The notes: generated by a model not told the origin, from the letters alone. Positions 6,169 through 14,228 are shown, numbered from the stretch's first letter. The stretch is DNA of 16,423 nt from CAZFBR01 sp035353495 [NCBI: uncultured bacterium] (GCA_964517215.1 CAZFBR010000056.1:1-16423), one strand, 5' to 3'. Numbers and translations: made by a program.

Positions 6169-7125
6169 TTAGGCGGAGGGTGTATCGCCGGCGGCGCACG
6201 CCTGCAGATAGGCGGCGGCGCGGGCGTCAACCTCAGTGAGTAAACGGATATAGGCGACTCCGGCGGCGGGCGTGCGGAACTGCGGCCGGCGGCTGACGAT
6301 GGCGTAATCATCGAGATGTTTGGTTAGAAACCCATACATTTTTTCATAGGCGCGCAACAGGTCAAGCAGGGCAACAAGTTCCGTTGCTTCGCGGGTGTCA
6401 GCGGGCTGCAGCAGGGTATCGATCCGGTCGGTAAGCAGGGCGCGCACCGGGGCGGGCAGGGAAATGCTGTCGGCGGCCGCAAGCAGCTGCCGGCGGAATT
6501 CGGGCTGACGGTCGAGACGCTCCTGCACCAGCCGCCGGGAAGTGGCGGCGTTGCGCCTTGCGGTGGCAAGGGTGGTGGCCGACGCCATGCGGCGCGCGGC
6601 CAGCAGGTCGCGACCCAGCCCGCAGGCGGTGAGCGCCGCGGCGAAATCGCGCATCCCGGTCAATCGCGCATTGCATTGTGCGGCGAGTACGGCCGCAACG
6701 GGGAGATAGGGCCCGAAATGCTCGGGAGTCAGCGGTGCGGTATCGACAACCTGCCGCCGGTGCAGCTGGTCGAACGTCGCGGGGATGAAGGCAACCAGCG
6801 CGGCTTCCTGATTGGCGACGGTAATCCGCCGCTGCCAAAACCAGCCGGCGTGAACAGTGGCGGCGAGGATGAGGAGCAGCAGGGCGGCATTGATGTGCGG
6901 CCAGGCGCGGCGGCGGCCGGCCGCAACCAGCCAGAGCGCAGGCGGGAGCAGGGTCAGCAGGGCAAGCAGATTGGCACTGCGCCGGGCAAAGCCGGCGATC
7001 ACCGGCAGTGCGCCATAGGCGGCGGCCTGCGTCCACAGGAATCCCAGCGTGCCGGTCAGCGCAACTGCCAGCAGCCACGTCAGCAGCCGGGATCCGGTAC
7101 GGGGTGAAGGTTCGGCAGGAGTCAT
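6169..7125 (-). CDS. Unknown membrane protein with three N-terminal helices
   Basis: 318 residues from the ATG at 7125; the frame stays open further upstream, but that part lies in the divergent promoter region and has no protein character. Hydrophobic helices are at about 13-33, 50-70 and 79-97. The remaining 220 residues are soluble, Ala/Leu/Arg-rich and probably mostly helical. FIPATFDQLHRRQVVDTAP follows the last helix and several LLAARR- or LLDLLRAYEKMYGFL-like heptads may form coiled coils. I recognise no family. The sequence composition agrees with its neighbours, so recent transfer is not indicated. It is transcribed away from the lipoprotein gene at 7271 and toward endonuclease I. 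A cytoplasmic or periplasmic scaffold role is possible but unsupported. The start has no strong ribosome site. Confidence 0.7.
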   Translation of the reverse strand: MTPAEPSPRTGSRLLTWLLAVALTGTLGFLWTQAAAYGALPVIAGFARRSANLLALLTLLPPALWLVAAGRRRAWPHINAALLLLILAATVHAGWFWQRRITVANQEAALVAFIPATFDQLHRRQVVDTAPLTPEHFGPYLPVAAVLAAQCNARLTGMRDFAAALTACGLGRDLLAARRMASATTLATARRNAATSRRLVQERLDRQPEFRRQLLAAADSISLPAPVRALLTDRIDTLLQPADTREATELVALLDLLRAYEKMYGFLTKHLDDYAIVSRRPQFRTPAAGVAYIRLLTEVDARAAAYLQACAAGDTPSA

Positions 7126-7162
7126 GGCGGCATTGTAGGCGCGGTCATGGGTAATTGTCAAT

Positions 7163-7179
7163 TGCTGTGCGCCACAGCA
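7163..7179. other. Hairpin in a divergent intergenic region
   Basis: TGCTGTG (7163-7169) and CACAGCA (7173-7179) are perfect inverted repeats over a CGC loop, preceded by the short palindrome AATTGTCAATT (7153-7163). The site lies between the divergent genes starting at 7125 and 7271, so either a regulator site or a 5'-leader structure is possible. Confidence 0.35.
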
Positions 7180-7233
7180 TTTCCCGAACTCGTGGTCACC
7201 CGTCGTGAGGAGGAAGCCGGGTATTGTCACGCG

Positions 7234-7263
7234 TTGACGGTGGGGCGGGCGGGGTGGTAGGAT
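7234..7263 (+). promoter_or_regulatory. Sigma70-type promoter with G-rich spacer, upstream of the first lipoprotein gene
   Basis: TTGACG (7234-7239), an 18-bp spacer consisting almost entirely of G and C, and TAGGAT (7258-7263). It resembles the promoter of the second lipoprotein gene (9923-9951). The predicted transcription start falls at about 7270, at or next to the ATG at 7271, so the message could be leaderless. Confidence 0.5.
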
Positions 7264-7270
7264 GGCGGGC

Positions 7271-8233
7271 ATGAATGTGTGGCGCATTATCTTCCTGATG
7301 GTTGCCCTGTTCCTGGCGGCGGGACTGGCCGGCTGTGGCCGGCCGGCGGCGGACGAGGTGCGGGTCACGCTGGTCAAGTTCACCGATGCGCAGCCGTTCG
7401 ACATGATGCAGCAGGGCCTTGCCGCGCAGCTCAGGCAGGAGCTCGCCGGCACACCCTATGTGCTGGAGGTAAAATCGGCGCAAGGCGATGTGGGGACGCT
7501 GAACAGCATCATGGACTTGCTGGCCAACGACGGGACGAAGGTGCTGGTGACCACCACCACGCCCGTCCTGCAGACGGCAGTGCGCAAGCTCCCCCAGCTG
7601 CCGACGGTCTTCACCTTTATCGACGATCCCGTGGCCAACGGGGTGGCGACGAGCGATACGCAGCATCTGCCCAACGTTACCGGGGTCATCACCTACACCG
7701 ATTTTGCGGCGATGGTCCCCGTCCTGCGTGCGGCCATGCCGCACCTGCGCCGGGCGGGTGCACTCTTCTGCCCGACGGACAATTACTCGGTCTATGCCAA
7801 GAATGAACTGACGCAGGTGCTGGCTGCGGCGGGGATTGAGCTGGTCACCGTGCCGGTGGCGACGCCGCAGGAGCTGAACGACGCGGCGGCGGCGCTGTGC
7901 GGCAAGGGGATCGACTGCCTCTGCCAGTTTCCCGAGCCAATGACCGCGGGCGGGTTCCCGGCGCTGGTGCAGGCGGCGCGGCGGGCGAAGCTGCCGCTTT
8001 TTGCCATGGCCAGCGACCAGGCGGCGGCGGGCGCGATCGTCGGCTACGGGCATGATTTCAGTGAAGTCGGCCACGCCGCGGCCAGGCTGGTGGCGCGCAT
8101 CGCGCGCGGCGAAGCGCCGGCGCAGCTGGCGTTCGTGCGCGCCGGCAATGAAAAATTGCTGCTCAATCCGGACGCCGCAGCGGCGACCGGCTATACCATT
8201 CCGCCGGCGCTGCAGGCGCTGGCGGGCAACTGA
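7271..8233 (+). CDS. ABC_sub_bind-type lipoprotein, paralogue 1
   Basis: 320 residues from the ATG at 7271, or 323 from the ATG at 7262; the second ATG is preferred because it has AGGA at good spacing and the earlier one overlaps a -10-like box. The signal peptide ends in the lipobox LAGC. The mature protein is a two-lobe periplasmic solute-binding fold of the ABC_sub_bind (TrpX-like) family. Family features are [18 protein letters not shown] in lobe one, [11 protein letters not shown] and [11 protein letters not shown] around the hinge, [13 protein letters not shown] at the start of lobe two, and [16 protein letters not shown] near the end. Such proteins bind small ligands, often aromatic amino acids or thiamine-like compounds; the ligand here is unknown. 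No permease or ATPase gene adjoins it. The YchJ-like gene starts 16 bp downstream. Confidence 0.87.
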   Translation: MNVWRIIFLMVALFLAAGLAGCGRPAADEVRVTLVKFTDAQPFDMMQQGLAAQLRQELAGTPYVLEVKSAQGDVGTLNSIMDLLANDGTKVLVTTTTPVLQTAVRKLPQLPTVFTFIDDPVANGVATSDTQHLPNVTGVITYTDFAAMVPVLRAAMPHLRRAGALFCPTDNYSVYAKNELTQVLAAAGIELVTVPVATPQELNDAAAALCGKGIDCLCQFPEPMTAGGFPALVQAARRAKLPLFAMASDQAAAGAIVGYGHDFSEVGHAAARLVARIARGEAPAQLAFVRAGNEKLLLNPDAAAATGYTIPPALQALAGN

Positions 8234-8249
8234 ACGGGAGCCAACCACT

Positions 8250-8762
8250 ATGGCATTGTGTGCATGCGGGAGCGGCAGGGAATACGCGGACTGCTGCCAG
8301 CCCTATCTCGACGGGACCGCGGCGGCGCCCACGGCGGAGGCGCTGATGCGCTCGCGCTACACCGCGTATACCATGGCGAAGATTCCGTACCTCAAGGAAA
8401 CGCTTGCGCCCGAAAAGCGCAAGGAATTCAGTGCGGACCAGGCGCGGCGCTGGGCGATGGAAGCGACCTGGCGCGGACTGAGAATCATCAAGACGCAGGA
8501 AACCGGCGCCACCGCGACGGTGGAATTCATCGCCTCGTTCAGCATGAAAGACCAGGCGCAGGACCATCATGAACTGGCGACGTTCCGCAAGGACGAAGCG
8601 GCGAACCGCTGGTATTTCATCGACGGGCATGACCCGGACGATACCGGTGAAAGCGCGGCTGCGCCGGTGGTCACCTATGTGCGCGAACAGCCGAAGGTGG
8701 GACGCAATGAACCCTGCCCGTGCGGCAGCGGGCGCAAGCACAAGCAGTGCTGCGGCAAATAG
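8250..8762 (+). CDS. ychJ: YchJ-family SEC-C motif protein
   Basis: 170 residues from the ATG at 8250, chosen because GGGAG lies 8-9 nt before it and the family starts with the metal motif. The frame remains open upstream, but that segment overlaps the preceding gene. There is a SEC-C zinc motif at each end: [13 protein letters not shown] (residues 4-16) and [13 protein letters not shown] (156-168). Between them lies the NTF2-like YchJ core, with [12 protein letters not shown] and the WYFIDG strand. This matches E. coli YchJ in order and length (about 150-170 residues). The molecular role of YchJ is not established; the SEC-C motif binds zinc and in SecA contacts SecB and ribosomes. It is probably co-transcribed with the lipoprotein gene. 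The protein is cytoplasmic, with no signal peptide. Confidence 0.92.
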   Translation: MALCACGSGREYADCCQPYLDGTAAAPTAEALMRSRYTAYTMAKIPYLKETLAPEKRKEFSADQARRWAMEATWRGLRIIKTQETGATATVEFIASFSMKDQAQDHHELATFRKDEAANRWYFIDGHDPDDTGESAAAPVVTYVREQPKVGRNEPCPCGSGRKHKQCCGK

Positions 8763-8801
8763 CCGCCCTCGGGCAAAACTGAGCGCGAGTCACTGCGGCC
8801 C

Positions 8802-8821
8802 CCGCCGGCACCTGCCGGCGG
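8802..8821. other. Perfect GC hairpin between convergent genes
   Basis: CCGCCGGCA (8802-8810) and TGCCGGCGG (8813-8821) are exact inverted repeats two bases apart. The site lies midway between the convergent ychJ-like gene (ends 8762) and the glycosyltransferase gene (ends 8855). No T-run follows on either strand; it may still pause polymerase from both sides. Confidence 0.4.
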
Positions 8822-8854
8822 CTTCTGCCGCGCTGCGCCGGCGGCAGTTGCCGG

Positions 8855-9595
8855 TCAGCGCAGGCGATCGTCGTAGAAATAGAAATCCCAGTGGCGCTTG
8901 ATCTGCAGGGCGTGACGCGGCGAGCGCAGCAGCTGCGGCAGCAGCGCCAGGTAGCGGGCCGGGCGGATGCGGCTGAACTTGCGCGCGGACGTGGTGAGCG
9001 GGATATCACGCAGGCAGTGGAGGTAGCGTTCCCCGCGCTGGCGGCCCAGCCGCTTGAGTCGCCGGCAGAAGTCCAGATCTTCGCCGGCGTACAGCGTTTC
9101 ATTAAAACCCCCGAGTGCCGTGAAATCGGCGCGGCGCAGGAAGTAAATGCCGCCGCCCAGCCGCAGCAGATGATGCACACTGACATGCAGCAGCACGGTG
9201 GCCAGCCGGGTCATGACGGTCTGCTCGTCCAGCACAATATCGGGACTGAGCCCGACGACCGTGCCGGACCGCATCAGGGCGACGGCGCGGCGCAGGGTGT
9301 CGGGGTGCATGCGACTGTCGGCATCGACGGTGAGGAGATATTCGCCGCGCGCGGCGGCGGCGCCGGTGTTGCGCACGCGCGCGATGCAGCGCACGGGTTC
9401 AGCGACTACGTGCGCGCCCCAGGCGCGGGCGAGGGCGGCGGTGCCGTCGGTGGAGGCGTTGTCGGCGACGATGACTTCAACCGGAAAATCGACGCGGGCG
9501 CGGGCGGCGGCAATGGCCGCCAGCCCGAGCGGCAGGTACTTTTCCTCGTTACGCGCGGGAATGACAATCGAAACCAGCGGCATATCATCAGCCAT
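8855..9595 (-). CDS. Family 2 glycosyltransferase
   Basis: 246 residues. The GT-A fold begins with PLVSIVIPARNEEKYLP (residues 6-22), then VEVIVADNASTDGTA with the nucleotide-binding Asp, and the metal- and sugar-nucleotide-binding DAD at 91-93. GGFNETLYAGEDLDFCRRL (162-180) holds the catalytic-type ED pair. No membrane segment is evident, so it acts in the cytoplasm or at the membrane face, adding a sugar to a lipid, glycan or protein. The donor and acceptor cannot be read. The start is set by GGAGG 9 nt upstream of the ATG at 9595; the frame is open further upstream but without protein character. A TGCTACACT extended -10 is seen upstream on the minus strand. The gene stands alone, with convergent and divergent neighbours. 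Confidence 0.88.
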   Translation of the reverse strand: MADDMPLVSIVIPARNEEKYLPLGLAAIAAARARVDFPVEVIVADNASTDGTAALARAWGAHVVAEPVRCIARVRNTGAAAARGEYLLTVDADSRMHPDTLRRAVALMRSGTVVGLSPDIVLDEQTVMTRLATVLLHVSVHHLLRLGGGIYFLRRADFTALGGFNETLYAGEDLDFCRRLKRLGRQRGERYLHCLRDIPLTTSARKFSRIRPARYLALLPQLLRSPRHALQIKRHWDFYFYDDRLR

Positions 9596-9662
9596 GCGGC
9601 ATATCCTCCGGAGAGAGTGTAGCACAGCGTGCGGGCAACTGCCACTGCCGCATAAGCCATTT

Positions 9663-9680
9663 GCGCTGTAAAAACAGCGC
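9663..9680. other. Hairpin upstream of the glycosyltransferase gene
   Basis: GCGCTGT (9663-9669) and ACAGCGC (9674-9680) form a perfect 7-bp stem with an AAAA loop. It lies about 70 bp before the glycosyltransferase start. No T-tract follows. Role unknown. Confidence 0.35.
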
Positions 9681-9790
9681 CGGAAATAGTTCATATGTGC
9701 TGGCAAGAAATCCCATATGCACGAGAGAATGGAATGGATGAATATGCGCAAGATGCGATTTTCACCTCAACCCTGGGGTTCATCTGTTTT

Positions 9791-9881
9791 TCCTCTTCCA
9801 CCGGGAGAGGACGACGCACAGCGTCGAGGCGAGGGCAACAACGAACGCCCCTCACCCCAACCCTCCCCCGGAGGGGGAGGG
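9791..9881. repeat. Multi-hairpin intergenic repeat element
   Basis: The non-coding gap 9596-9991 holds four consecutive stems: TCCTCTTCC/GGGAGAGGA (9791-9811), CGACGC/GCGTCG (9812-9826), GAGGG/CCCTC (9831-9853) and CCCTCCCCC/GGGGGAGGG (9861-9881). The CCCTCACCCCAACCCTC segment near 9849-9865 resembles a dispersed extragenic repeat that, from general knowledge, recurs in many Gram-negative genomes. It looks like a REP- or MITE-like element rather than a gene. Its copy number cannot be seen from one window. Confidence 0.62.
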
Positions 9882-9922
9882 AGCAAGTACGCGTATTCCG
9901 AAACAACGCAAATAGCTCCGCA

Positions 9923-9951
9923 TTGACCGGGCGGGCGGCGGGTGCTACGAT
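9923..9951 (+). promoter_or_regulatory. Sigma70-type promoter with G-rich spacer, upstream of the second lipoprotein gene
   Basis: TTGACC (9923-9928), a 17-bp G/C spacer and TACGAT (9946-9951). The layout and spacer composition closely match 7234-7263. The predicted start of transcription is near 9958, leaving a leader of about 35 nt with GGGAG before the ATG. Confidence 0.6.
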
Positions 9952-9991
9952 GCCACAGTCCGGCGGCGACCGCCGCGGCGGGAGTATGCGG

Positions 9992-10969
9992 ATGATCCAC
10001 CATCGGGAAAAACTGCGGGTCTGGCCGGCTGCGCTACTGCTGGCGGGGGTGCTGGCCGGCTGCGGCGGCGGGTCAGGTGCGCCCGGGGCGAAGCAGATCG
10101 TCTGGATCCAGTATTTCGATGTGCCGGTGGCGGAGCAGTGCCGGGAGGGGTTTGTCAGCGGCCTGCCGGCGACGGGCCTGCGCGAGGGGATTGATTACGT
10201 CCTGACGATTAAAAGCGCGCAGGGTGATATCGGCACGCTCAATTCTTTGCTGGCTGACGCGCGCGACCGGCAGGTCGATCTGATCGTCACCTCATCGACC
10301 CCCGTGCAGCAGGCAGCCATGCGCCAGATCAGCGCCATCCCCGTGGTTGCGCTCAATGCCGACCCGCAGCGCATCGCCGGCGACAGCGGCATGCCGGTAA
10401 ACATGACCGGCGCGGCGCTGATCGGCGATTTCGCGGGGATGGTGGCGCTGATCCGGGAGGTGCTGCCGCAGGCGCGGCGGGTCGGCACGGTGTTCTCCCC
10501 GGCCGAGGACAATTCAGTGCTGTTCCTCACCCTGTTCAGCGAAGCGGCGGCGGCGCAGGGACTGACGGTGGTAAGCCGGCCGGCGGCGGCGAGTACGGAC
10601 GTGCCCGAGGCGGCGCGCGCCCTGGCGGCCCAGCCGCTCGATCTCATCTGCCAGATTTCCGATAATGCGAGCGCCACGGCGTTTGCCGCGCTGGTTGACG
10701 CTGCGCGTGCGCGGCAGCTGCCGCTGTTCAGTTTTGCCGCCGACCAGGCGGCGAGCGGCGCGATGCTCACGTTCTCGCGCGATTGTGTGGCGGCGGGACG
10801 CGACGCGGCAGGGCTGGCGGCGCAGATTCTGCGCGGCACCCCGCCGCGGGAGCTGCCGGTGGTGTACAGCAGTCGCTCCCGCCTCAATCTCAACCTGCGG
10901 GCGGCGGCGGCGTGCGGGATTGCGATCCCGGCCGCAGTGGCGGACCGCGCCGATACGGTGATCCGCTGA
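9992..10969 (+). CDS. ABC_sub_bind-type lipoprotein, paralogue 2
   Basis: 325 residues from the ATG at 9992, which has GGGAG at 7-nt spacing; the ATG at 9986 is too close to that site. The signal peptide ends in LAGC. It is a two-lobe ligand-binding protein, clearly homologous to paralogue 1: IKSAQGDIGTLNSLL corresponds to [26 protein letters not shown] to [17 protein letters not shown] to TDNYSV, and ADQAASGAMLTF to [12 protein letters not shown]. It should sit in the periplasm anchored to a membrane. It has its own promoter at 9923-9951. The cyclase gene begins 63 bp downstream, on the same strand, with a separate promoter. No transporter partner is present, which argues for a sensing role or for a permease encoded elsewhere. 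Confidence 0.87.
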   Translation: MIHHREKLRVWPAALLLAGVLAGCGGGSGAPGAKQIVWIQYFDVPVAEQCREGFVSGLPATGLREGIDYVLTIKSAQGDIGTLNSLLADARDRQVDLIVTSSTPVQQAAMRQISAIPVVALNADPQRIAGDSGMPVNMTGAALIGDFAGMVALIREVLPQARRVGTVFSPAEDNSVLFLTLFSEAAAAQGLTVVSRPAAASTDVPEAARALAAQPLDLICQISDNASATAFAALVDAARARQLPLFSFAADQAASGAMLTFSRDCVAAGRDAAGLAAQILRGTPPRELPVVYSSRSRLNLNLRAAAACGIAIPAAVADRADTVIR

Positions 10970-10973
10970 CGCA

Positions 10974-11002
10974 TTGACGCTGACGGATGCCGCTGATAGA
11001 AT
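10974..11002 (+). promoter_or_regulatory. Promoter of the CHASE2 cyclase gene
   Basis: TTGACG (10974-10979), a 17-bp spacer and TAGAAT (10997-11002), starting 5 bp after the preceding stop codon. The predicted transcription start is near 11009. A GGGGGA ribosome site sits just before the ATG at 11033. Confidence 0.65.
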
Positions 11003-11032
11003 GCGCGGGGACGAACACGGACGGGGGATGTC

Positions 11033-13102
11033 ATGGGCCATCTGGTTGAACTGCTGCAGCAACGCAAACTGACGGGGCTGGCGGCCGGCCTGCTGGTCGC
11101 GCTGCTGGGCCTGCTGGTCGCGCTGACCCCGACGGGGCAGATGCTGGAAAACCGGTCGCTGGATGTCCGCTTCCGGCTGCTGCGCGACGGCACGCAGGCG
11201 GACACCTCGCTGGTGGTGATTGAAGTGGCGGAGAAGGACCTGCTGCGCCTGGAGAGCGGGTTCGGGCGCTGGCCGTGGCCGCGCGCGCTGCACGGATTTA
11301 TGGTCGAGTACCTGACCCGCTGCGGGGTCAATGCCATTGCGTTTGATGTCATTTTCGCAGAGCAGTCGTTCTCAACCGTGCGGCCCGACCAGGTGGCGGC
11401 GCTGGCACAGCAGGTCGATGCGCTGCCGGCCGGCGACGCCATGGCGCGCCTGCAGCTCAAAAACCGCATCCTTTCCCTCTACAGCGACGACGACGGCCAA
11501 CTGGCAAACGCCACGCGCGGTTCGGAATGCACGATTCATGCCCTGCATTTTTCCGGGGTGACCGGCGCGGTCACGGACAGCGCCGCCCTCGCAGCGGCGG
11601 CAGTGGCTGCCACCCCTGCGGTGGCCGGCAACTGTGCCGAGGGCTTTGGCCCGCTGCTGCCGGTGCCGGTTATCCGTGCCGCCGCCCGCCGCCTGGGGCA
11701 TATCAGCATGACGGCCGACGAGGACGGACCGGTGCGCGGCATGCAGCTGCTCATGCGCTGCCGCGAGAACGGGCGCGACTACCTGCTGCCGGCGCTCTCC
11801 CTGAGCACCTTCATCACCCTGCACGAGCGCGCCACCGGCCGGCCGGCGGCGGTGGCGTTCGACGGCGCGCAGGTGCGGGTTGACGACCGGCTGATCCCGC
11901 TGGCGGCCGACGGCCGCATGATCATCGACTATACCGGCGGCAAATACACCTATCCGTATGTCAACTATTCGGATGTCATCGACGCCATGCGGGCCGAACT
12001 GCGCGGCGAGACGGCGGCCATCAACCCGGCGTTCTGGCGGGGCAAAACGGTCTTTATCGGCGCCACGGCGGCGGGATTGATGGATCTGCGGGTAAATCCG
12101 TTTGAGGCGGACTATCCCGGGGTTGAACTGCATGTCAATCTGCTGGACCAGATGCTGCATAACCGCTATCTGACCCGCCATGGCACGGGGCTGCTGGCGC
12201 TGATCCTGCTGGTGCTGAACGGTGTGCTCGGCTGGGCGGCGGGGCGGGTCAAGCCGGTGGCCGGGGCCCTGGCCCTGCTCGGGGTGCTGGCGGCGTACAC
12301 CGCGCTGTCGTTCGCCTGCTTTGCCCAGCATTTCTGGCTCGCAACCGCGCTGCCGCTGCTGACGGCGGTGCTGACCTATCTGGTGGTGCTGCTGCATCGC
12401 TTCTTCAGCGAGGAAAAGGAGAAGCGGTTTGTGCGCAACGCCTTCCAGCATTATCTGTCGCGCGACGTGGTTGATGCGGTGCTGCAGAACCGGCAGGCGC
12501 TGAAACTGGGGGGCGAGCGGCGCGAGCTGACGGTGCTCTTCTCGGACATCCGCTCGTTCACCACCATGTCCGAATCGATGCAGCCGGAGGAAGTGGTGCT
12601 GCGGCTGAACGAGTATCTGACCGCCATGACCGATATTGTCCTCAAGTACCGCGGCATGCTCGACAAGTACGTGGGTGATGCGGTGATGGCGGTGTTCGGC
12701 GCGCCGCTCGGGCAGCACGACCATGCCGCCTGCGCCTGCGTGGTGGCGCTGGAGATGATGGCCAAGCTGCGCGAACTGCAGGAACAGTGGCGGGCAGCGG
12801 GGAAGGTGGTCTTTGATATCGGCATCGGAGTCAATACCGGGATGATGTTCGTCGGCAATATGGGCTCGCAGCAGCTGTTCGATTACACGGTGATCGGCGA
12901 CAATGTCAATCTGGGCGCGCGCCTCGAGGGGATCAACAAGAACTACGGCACGCACATTATCATCAGCGAGTTCACCTATGCCGAAGTCAAGGACCGGTTT
13001 GAGACACGGTATCTTGATGAAGTGGCGGTGAAGGGGAAGGAAAAGAAGGTCAAGATCTACGAACTGATCGCGGCAAAGCGCAATGCGCCGCATGTGGTCT
13101 GA
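11033..13102 (+). CDS. CHASE2-domain class III adenylate cyclase
   Basis: 689 residues. TM1 is at about 13-32; the extracytoplasmic CHASE2 sensor follows (about 37-370), with NRSLDVRFRLLRD and NAIAFDVIFAE near its start and GKTVFIGATAAGLMDL near its end. Three helices lie at about 384-455. After a short linker (SEEKEKRFVRNAF...YLSRDVV) comes the catalytic domain, about 495-675: metal ligands Asp505 (VLFSDIRSF) and Asp549 (KYVGDAVMAVFG), adenine-selecting Lys545 and Asp623 (VIGDN), and transition-state Asn626 and Arg630 (NVNLGARLE). All key residues are present, so it should make cAMP in response to a periplasmic signal. The length is typical of the architecture. It is flanked directly by two ligand-binding lipoproteins; the next gene starts 25 bp after its stop, so they are co-transcribed. 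Confidence 0.94.
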   Translation: MGHLVELLQQRKLTGLAAGLLVALLGLLVALTPTGQMLENRSLDVRFRLLRDGTQADTSLVVIEVAEKDLLRLESGFGRWPWPRALHGFMVEYLTRCGVNAIAFDVIFAEQSFSTVRPDQVAALAQQVDALPAGDAMARLQLKNRILSLYSDDDGQLANATRGSECTIHALHFSGVTGAVTDSAALAAAAVAATPAVAGNCAEGFGPLLPVPVIRAAARRLGHISMTADEDGPVRGMQLLMRCRENGRDYLLPALSLSTFITLHERATGRPAAVAFDGAQVRVDDRLIPLAADGRMIIDYTGGKYTYPYVNYSDVIDAMRAELRGETAAINPAFWRGKTVFIGATAAGLMDLRVNPFEADYPGVELHVNLLDQMLHNRYLTRHGTGLLALILLVLNGVLGWAAGRVKPVAGALALLGVLAAYTALSFACFAQHFWLATALPLLTAVLTYLVVLLHRFFSEEKEKRFVRNAFQHYLSRDVVDAVLQNRQALKLGGERRELTVLFSDIRSFTTMSESMQPEEVVLRLNEYLTAMTDIVLKYRGMLDKYVGDAVMAVFGAPLGQHDHAACACVVALEMMAKLRELQEQWRAAGKVVFDIGIGVNTGMMFVGNMGSQQLFDYTVIGDNVNLGARLEGINKNYGTHIIISEFTYAEVKDRFETRYLDEVAVKGKEKKVKIYELIAAKRNAPHVV

Positions 13103-13127
13103 CCGACCGGCACGGAAGGTGGTCAAG

Positions 13128-14138
13128 ATGAAACTGCCGCAATGGCTGATTACCGGGATGGTGACGATGATGCTGGCCGGCTGCGGGGAGCAGTCCGCGT
13201 CCGCACCGCCGGCAAACGTGGCGGTGAATCCGAACGCCAAACGGCTGGCGCTGGTCCAGCTGTCCGACGTCGGGATCACCGAGGGCGCGGACAAGGATAT
13301 CCTGCAGGGGCTGGCGGAAAGCGGCATGACGGAAGGAACGGATTTCACCATCATGCGCATGTCGGCGCAGAGCGACCTGCCGACCCTGATGAGCCTGGTG
13401 GATAACGCCGTCATGCAGGGGGCCGACCTGATCATCCCGCTGCAGCCGCAGACGCTGCAGGCCTGCCTGACCCGCAAGGTCACCCTGCCGACGGTGTTCC
13501 ATCTGGCCGCCGCGCCGTTCCGGCTGGGGGCCGGGACCACCGATACCGACCACGCGGCGAACCTGACCGGATCCTACATGCTCGATCCGCTGGTGGCGTT
13601 CGATACCTTTTGCGCCATGCTGCGCGCCGCGAATCCGCAGCTGACGCGCCTGGCCACCCTGTGCGATCCCGGGTCGATCCCGTCGAGCAGTTACGTGGAG
13701 AGTTTGACCGCCGCCGCCGCCAGGCGTGGCTTTACCGTTGCTTCGGTTCCAGTGACCGAACCCATTGCGCTGCTGCCGGCGGTGGCTGCGCTGCTCGACC
13801 GGAAGCCGGAGGCGATTGTTTTGGTGCCGTTTACCGCGCTGGACGACAATCCCGAACTGCTGATCAAGCGGGCCGCGGAGCAGGGAATCCCCTGCATCGG
13901 CACCATTGAATATCATGCCCGCTGCGGCGCCCCGCTGACCATCGGGGTTGACTGCCACGAGGGCGGGGTGCTGGCGGGGAAGATGATCGCGCGCATCCTG
14001 CGCGGCGAGAACCCGCAGGATATCCCGTTCCACGAAATGGGCACGCTGCTGTACTATCAGGACGACGCCAGGGCGCAGGCATGCGGGCTGGCGCTCCCCG
14101 CGCAGTACGCGCCGCTCCGCCGGCAGCTCAATCCGTAG
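13128..14138 (+). CDS. ABC_sub_bind-type lipoprotein, paralogue 3
   Basis: 336 residues from the ATG at 13128, chosen for the GGAAGGTGG ribosome site and because it gives a clean signal peptide (MKLPQWLITGMVTMMLAGC). The in-frame ATG at 13083 would overlap the cyclase and spoil the signal. The mature protein is the same two-lobe fold but more diverged: MSAQSDLPTLMSLVDNAV in lobe one, ANLTGSYMLDPLVAF at the hinge, GTIEYHARCGAPLTIGVDCHEGG near the end and ARILRGENPQDIPF close to the C-terminus. The DQAA(A/S)GA motif of paralogues 1 and 2 is replaced by EYHARCGAP, so the ligand probably differs. It lies 25 bp after the CHASE2 cyclase gene and is likely in its transcript. No promoter of its own is evident. 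Confidence 0.85.
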   Translation: MKLPQWLITGMVTMMLAGCGEQSASAPPANVAVNPNAKRLALVQLSDVGITEGADKDILQGLAESGMTEGTDFTIMRMSAQSDLPTLMSLVDNAVMQGADLIIPLQPQTLQACLTRKVTLPTVFHLAAAPFRLGAGTTDTDHAANLTGSYMLDPLVAFDTFCAMLRAANPQLTRLATLCDPGSIPSSSYVESLTAAAARRGFTVASVPVTEPIALLPAVAALLDRKPEAIVLVPFTALDDNPELLIKRAAEQGIPCIGTIEYHARCGAPLTIGVDCHEGGVLAGKMIARILRGENPQDIPFHEMGTLLYYQDDARAQACGLALPAQYAPLRRQLNP

Positions 14139-14199
14139 CTGATCGCGGTTGCCCGGGCGCTGTCCGCGTGCCAGGATGCCGGGCGTATGACGCCCCCCC

Positions 14200-14228
14200 T
14201 TGACGTTCCCCGCTTCCTGTGGTATAGT
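14200..14228 (+). promoter_or_regulatory. Promoter of the GntR-ABC operon
   Basis: TTGACG (14200-14205), a 17-bp spacer and TATAGT (14223-14228), about 32 bp before the GntR start. This is the best-matched promoter in the window, and its -10 overlaps the operator described next. Confidence 0.78.

Noticed and set aside
8001-8249. Longer N-terminus for the YchJ-like protein
   Set aside because: This segment overlaps the lipoprotein gene in another frame; the zinc motif and ribosome site place the start at 8250.
9695-9991. N-terminal extension of lipoprotein paralogue 2
   Set aside because: It runs through the hairpin repeat and the promoter; the signal peptide and ribosome site support the start at 9992.
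11372-13540. Very long open frame (over 700 codons) antisense to the cyclase
   Set aside because: His/Arg/Gln-rich translation without domain character; a GC-rich shadow of the plus-strand cyclase and lipoprotein, which have clear motifs.
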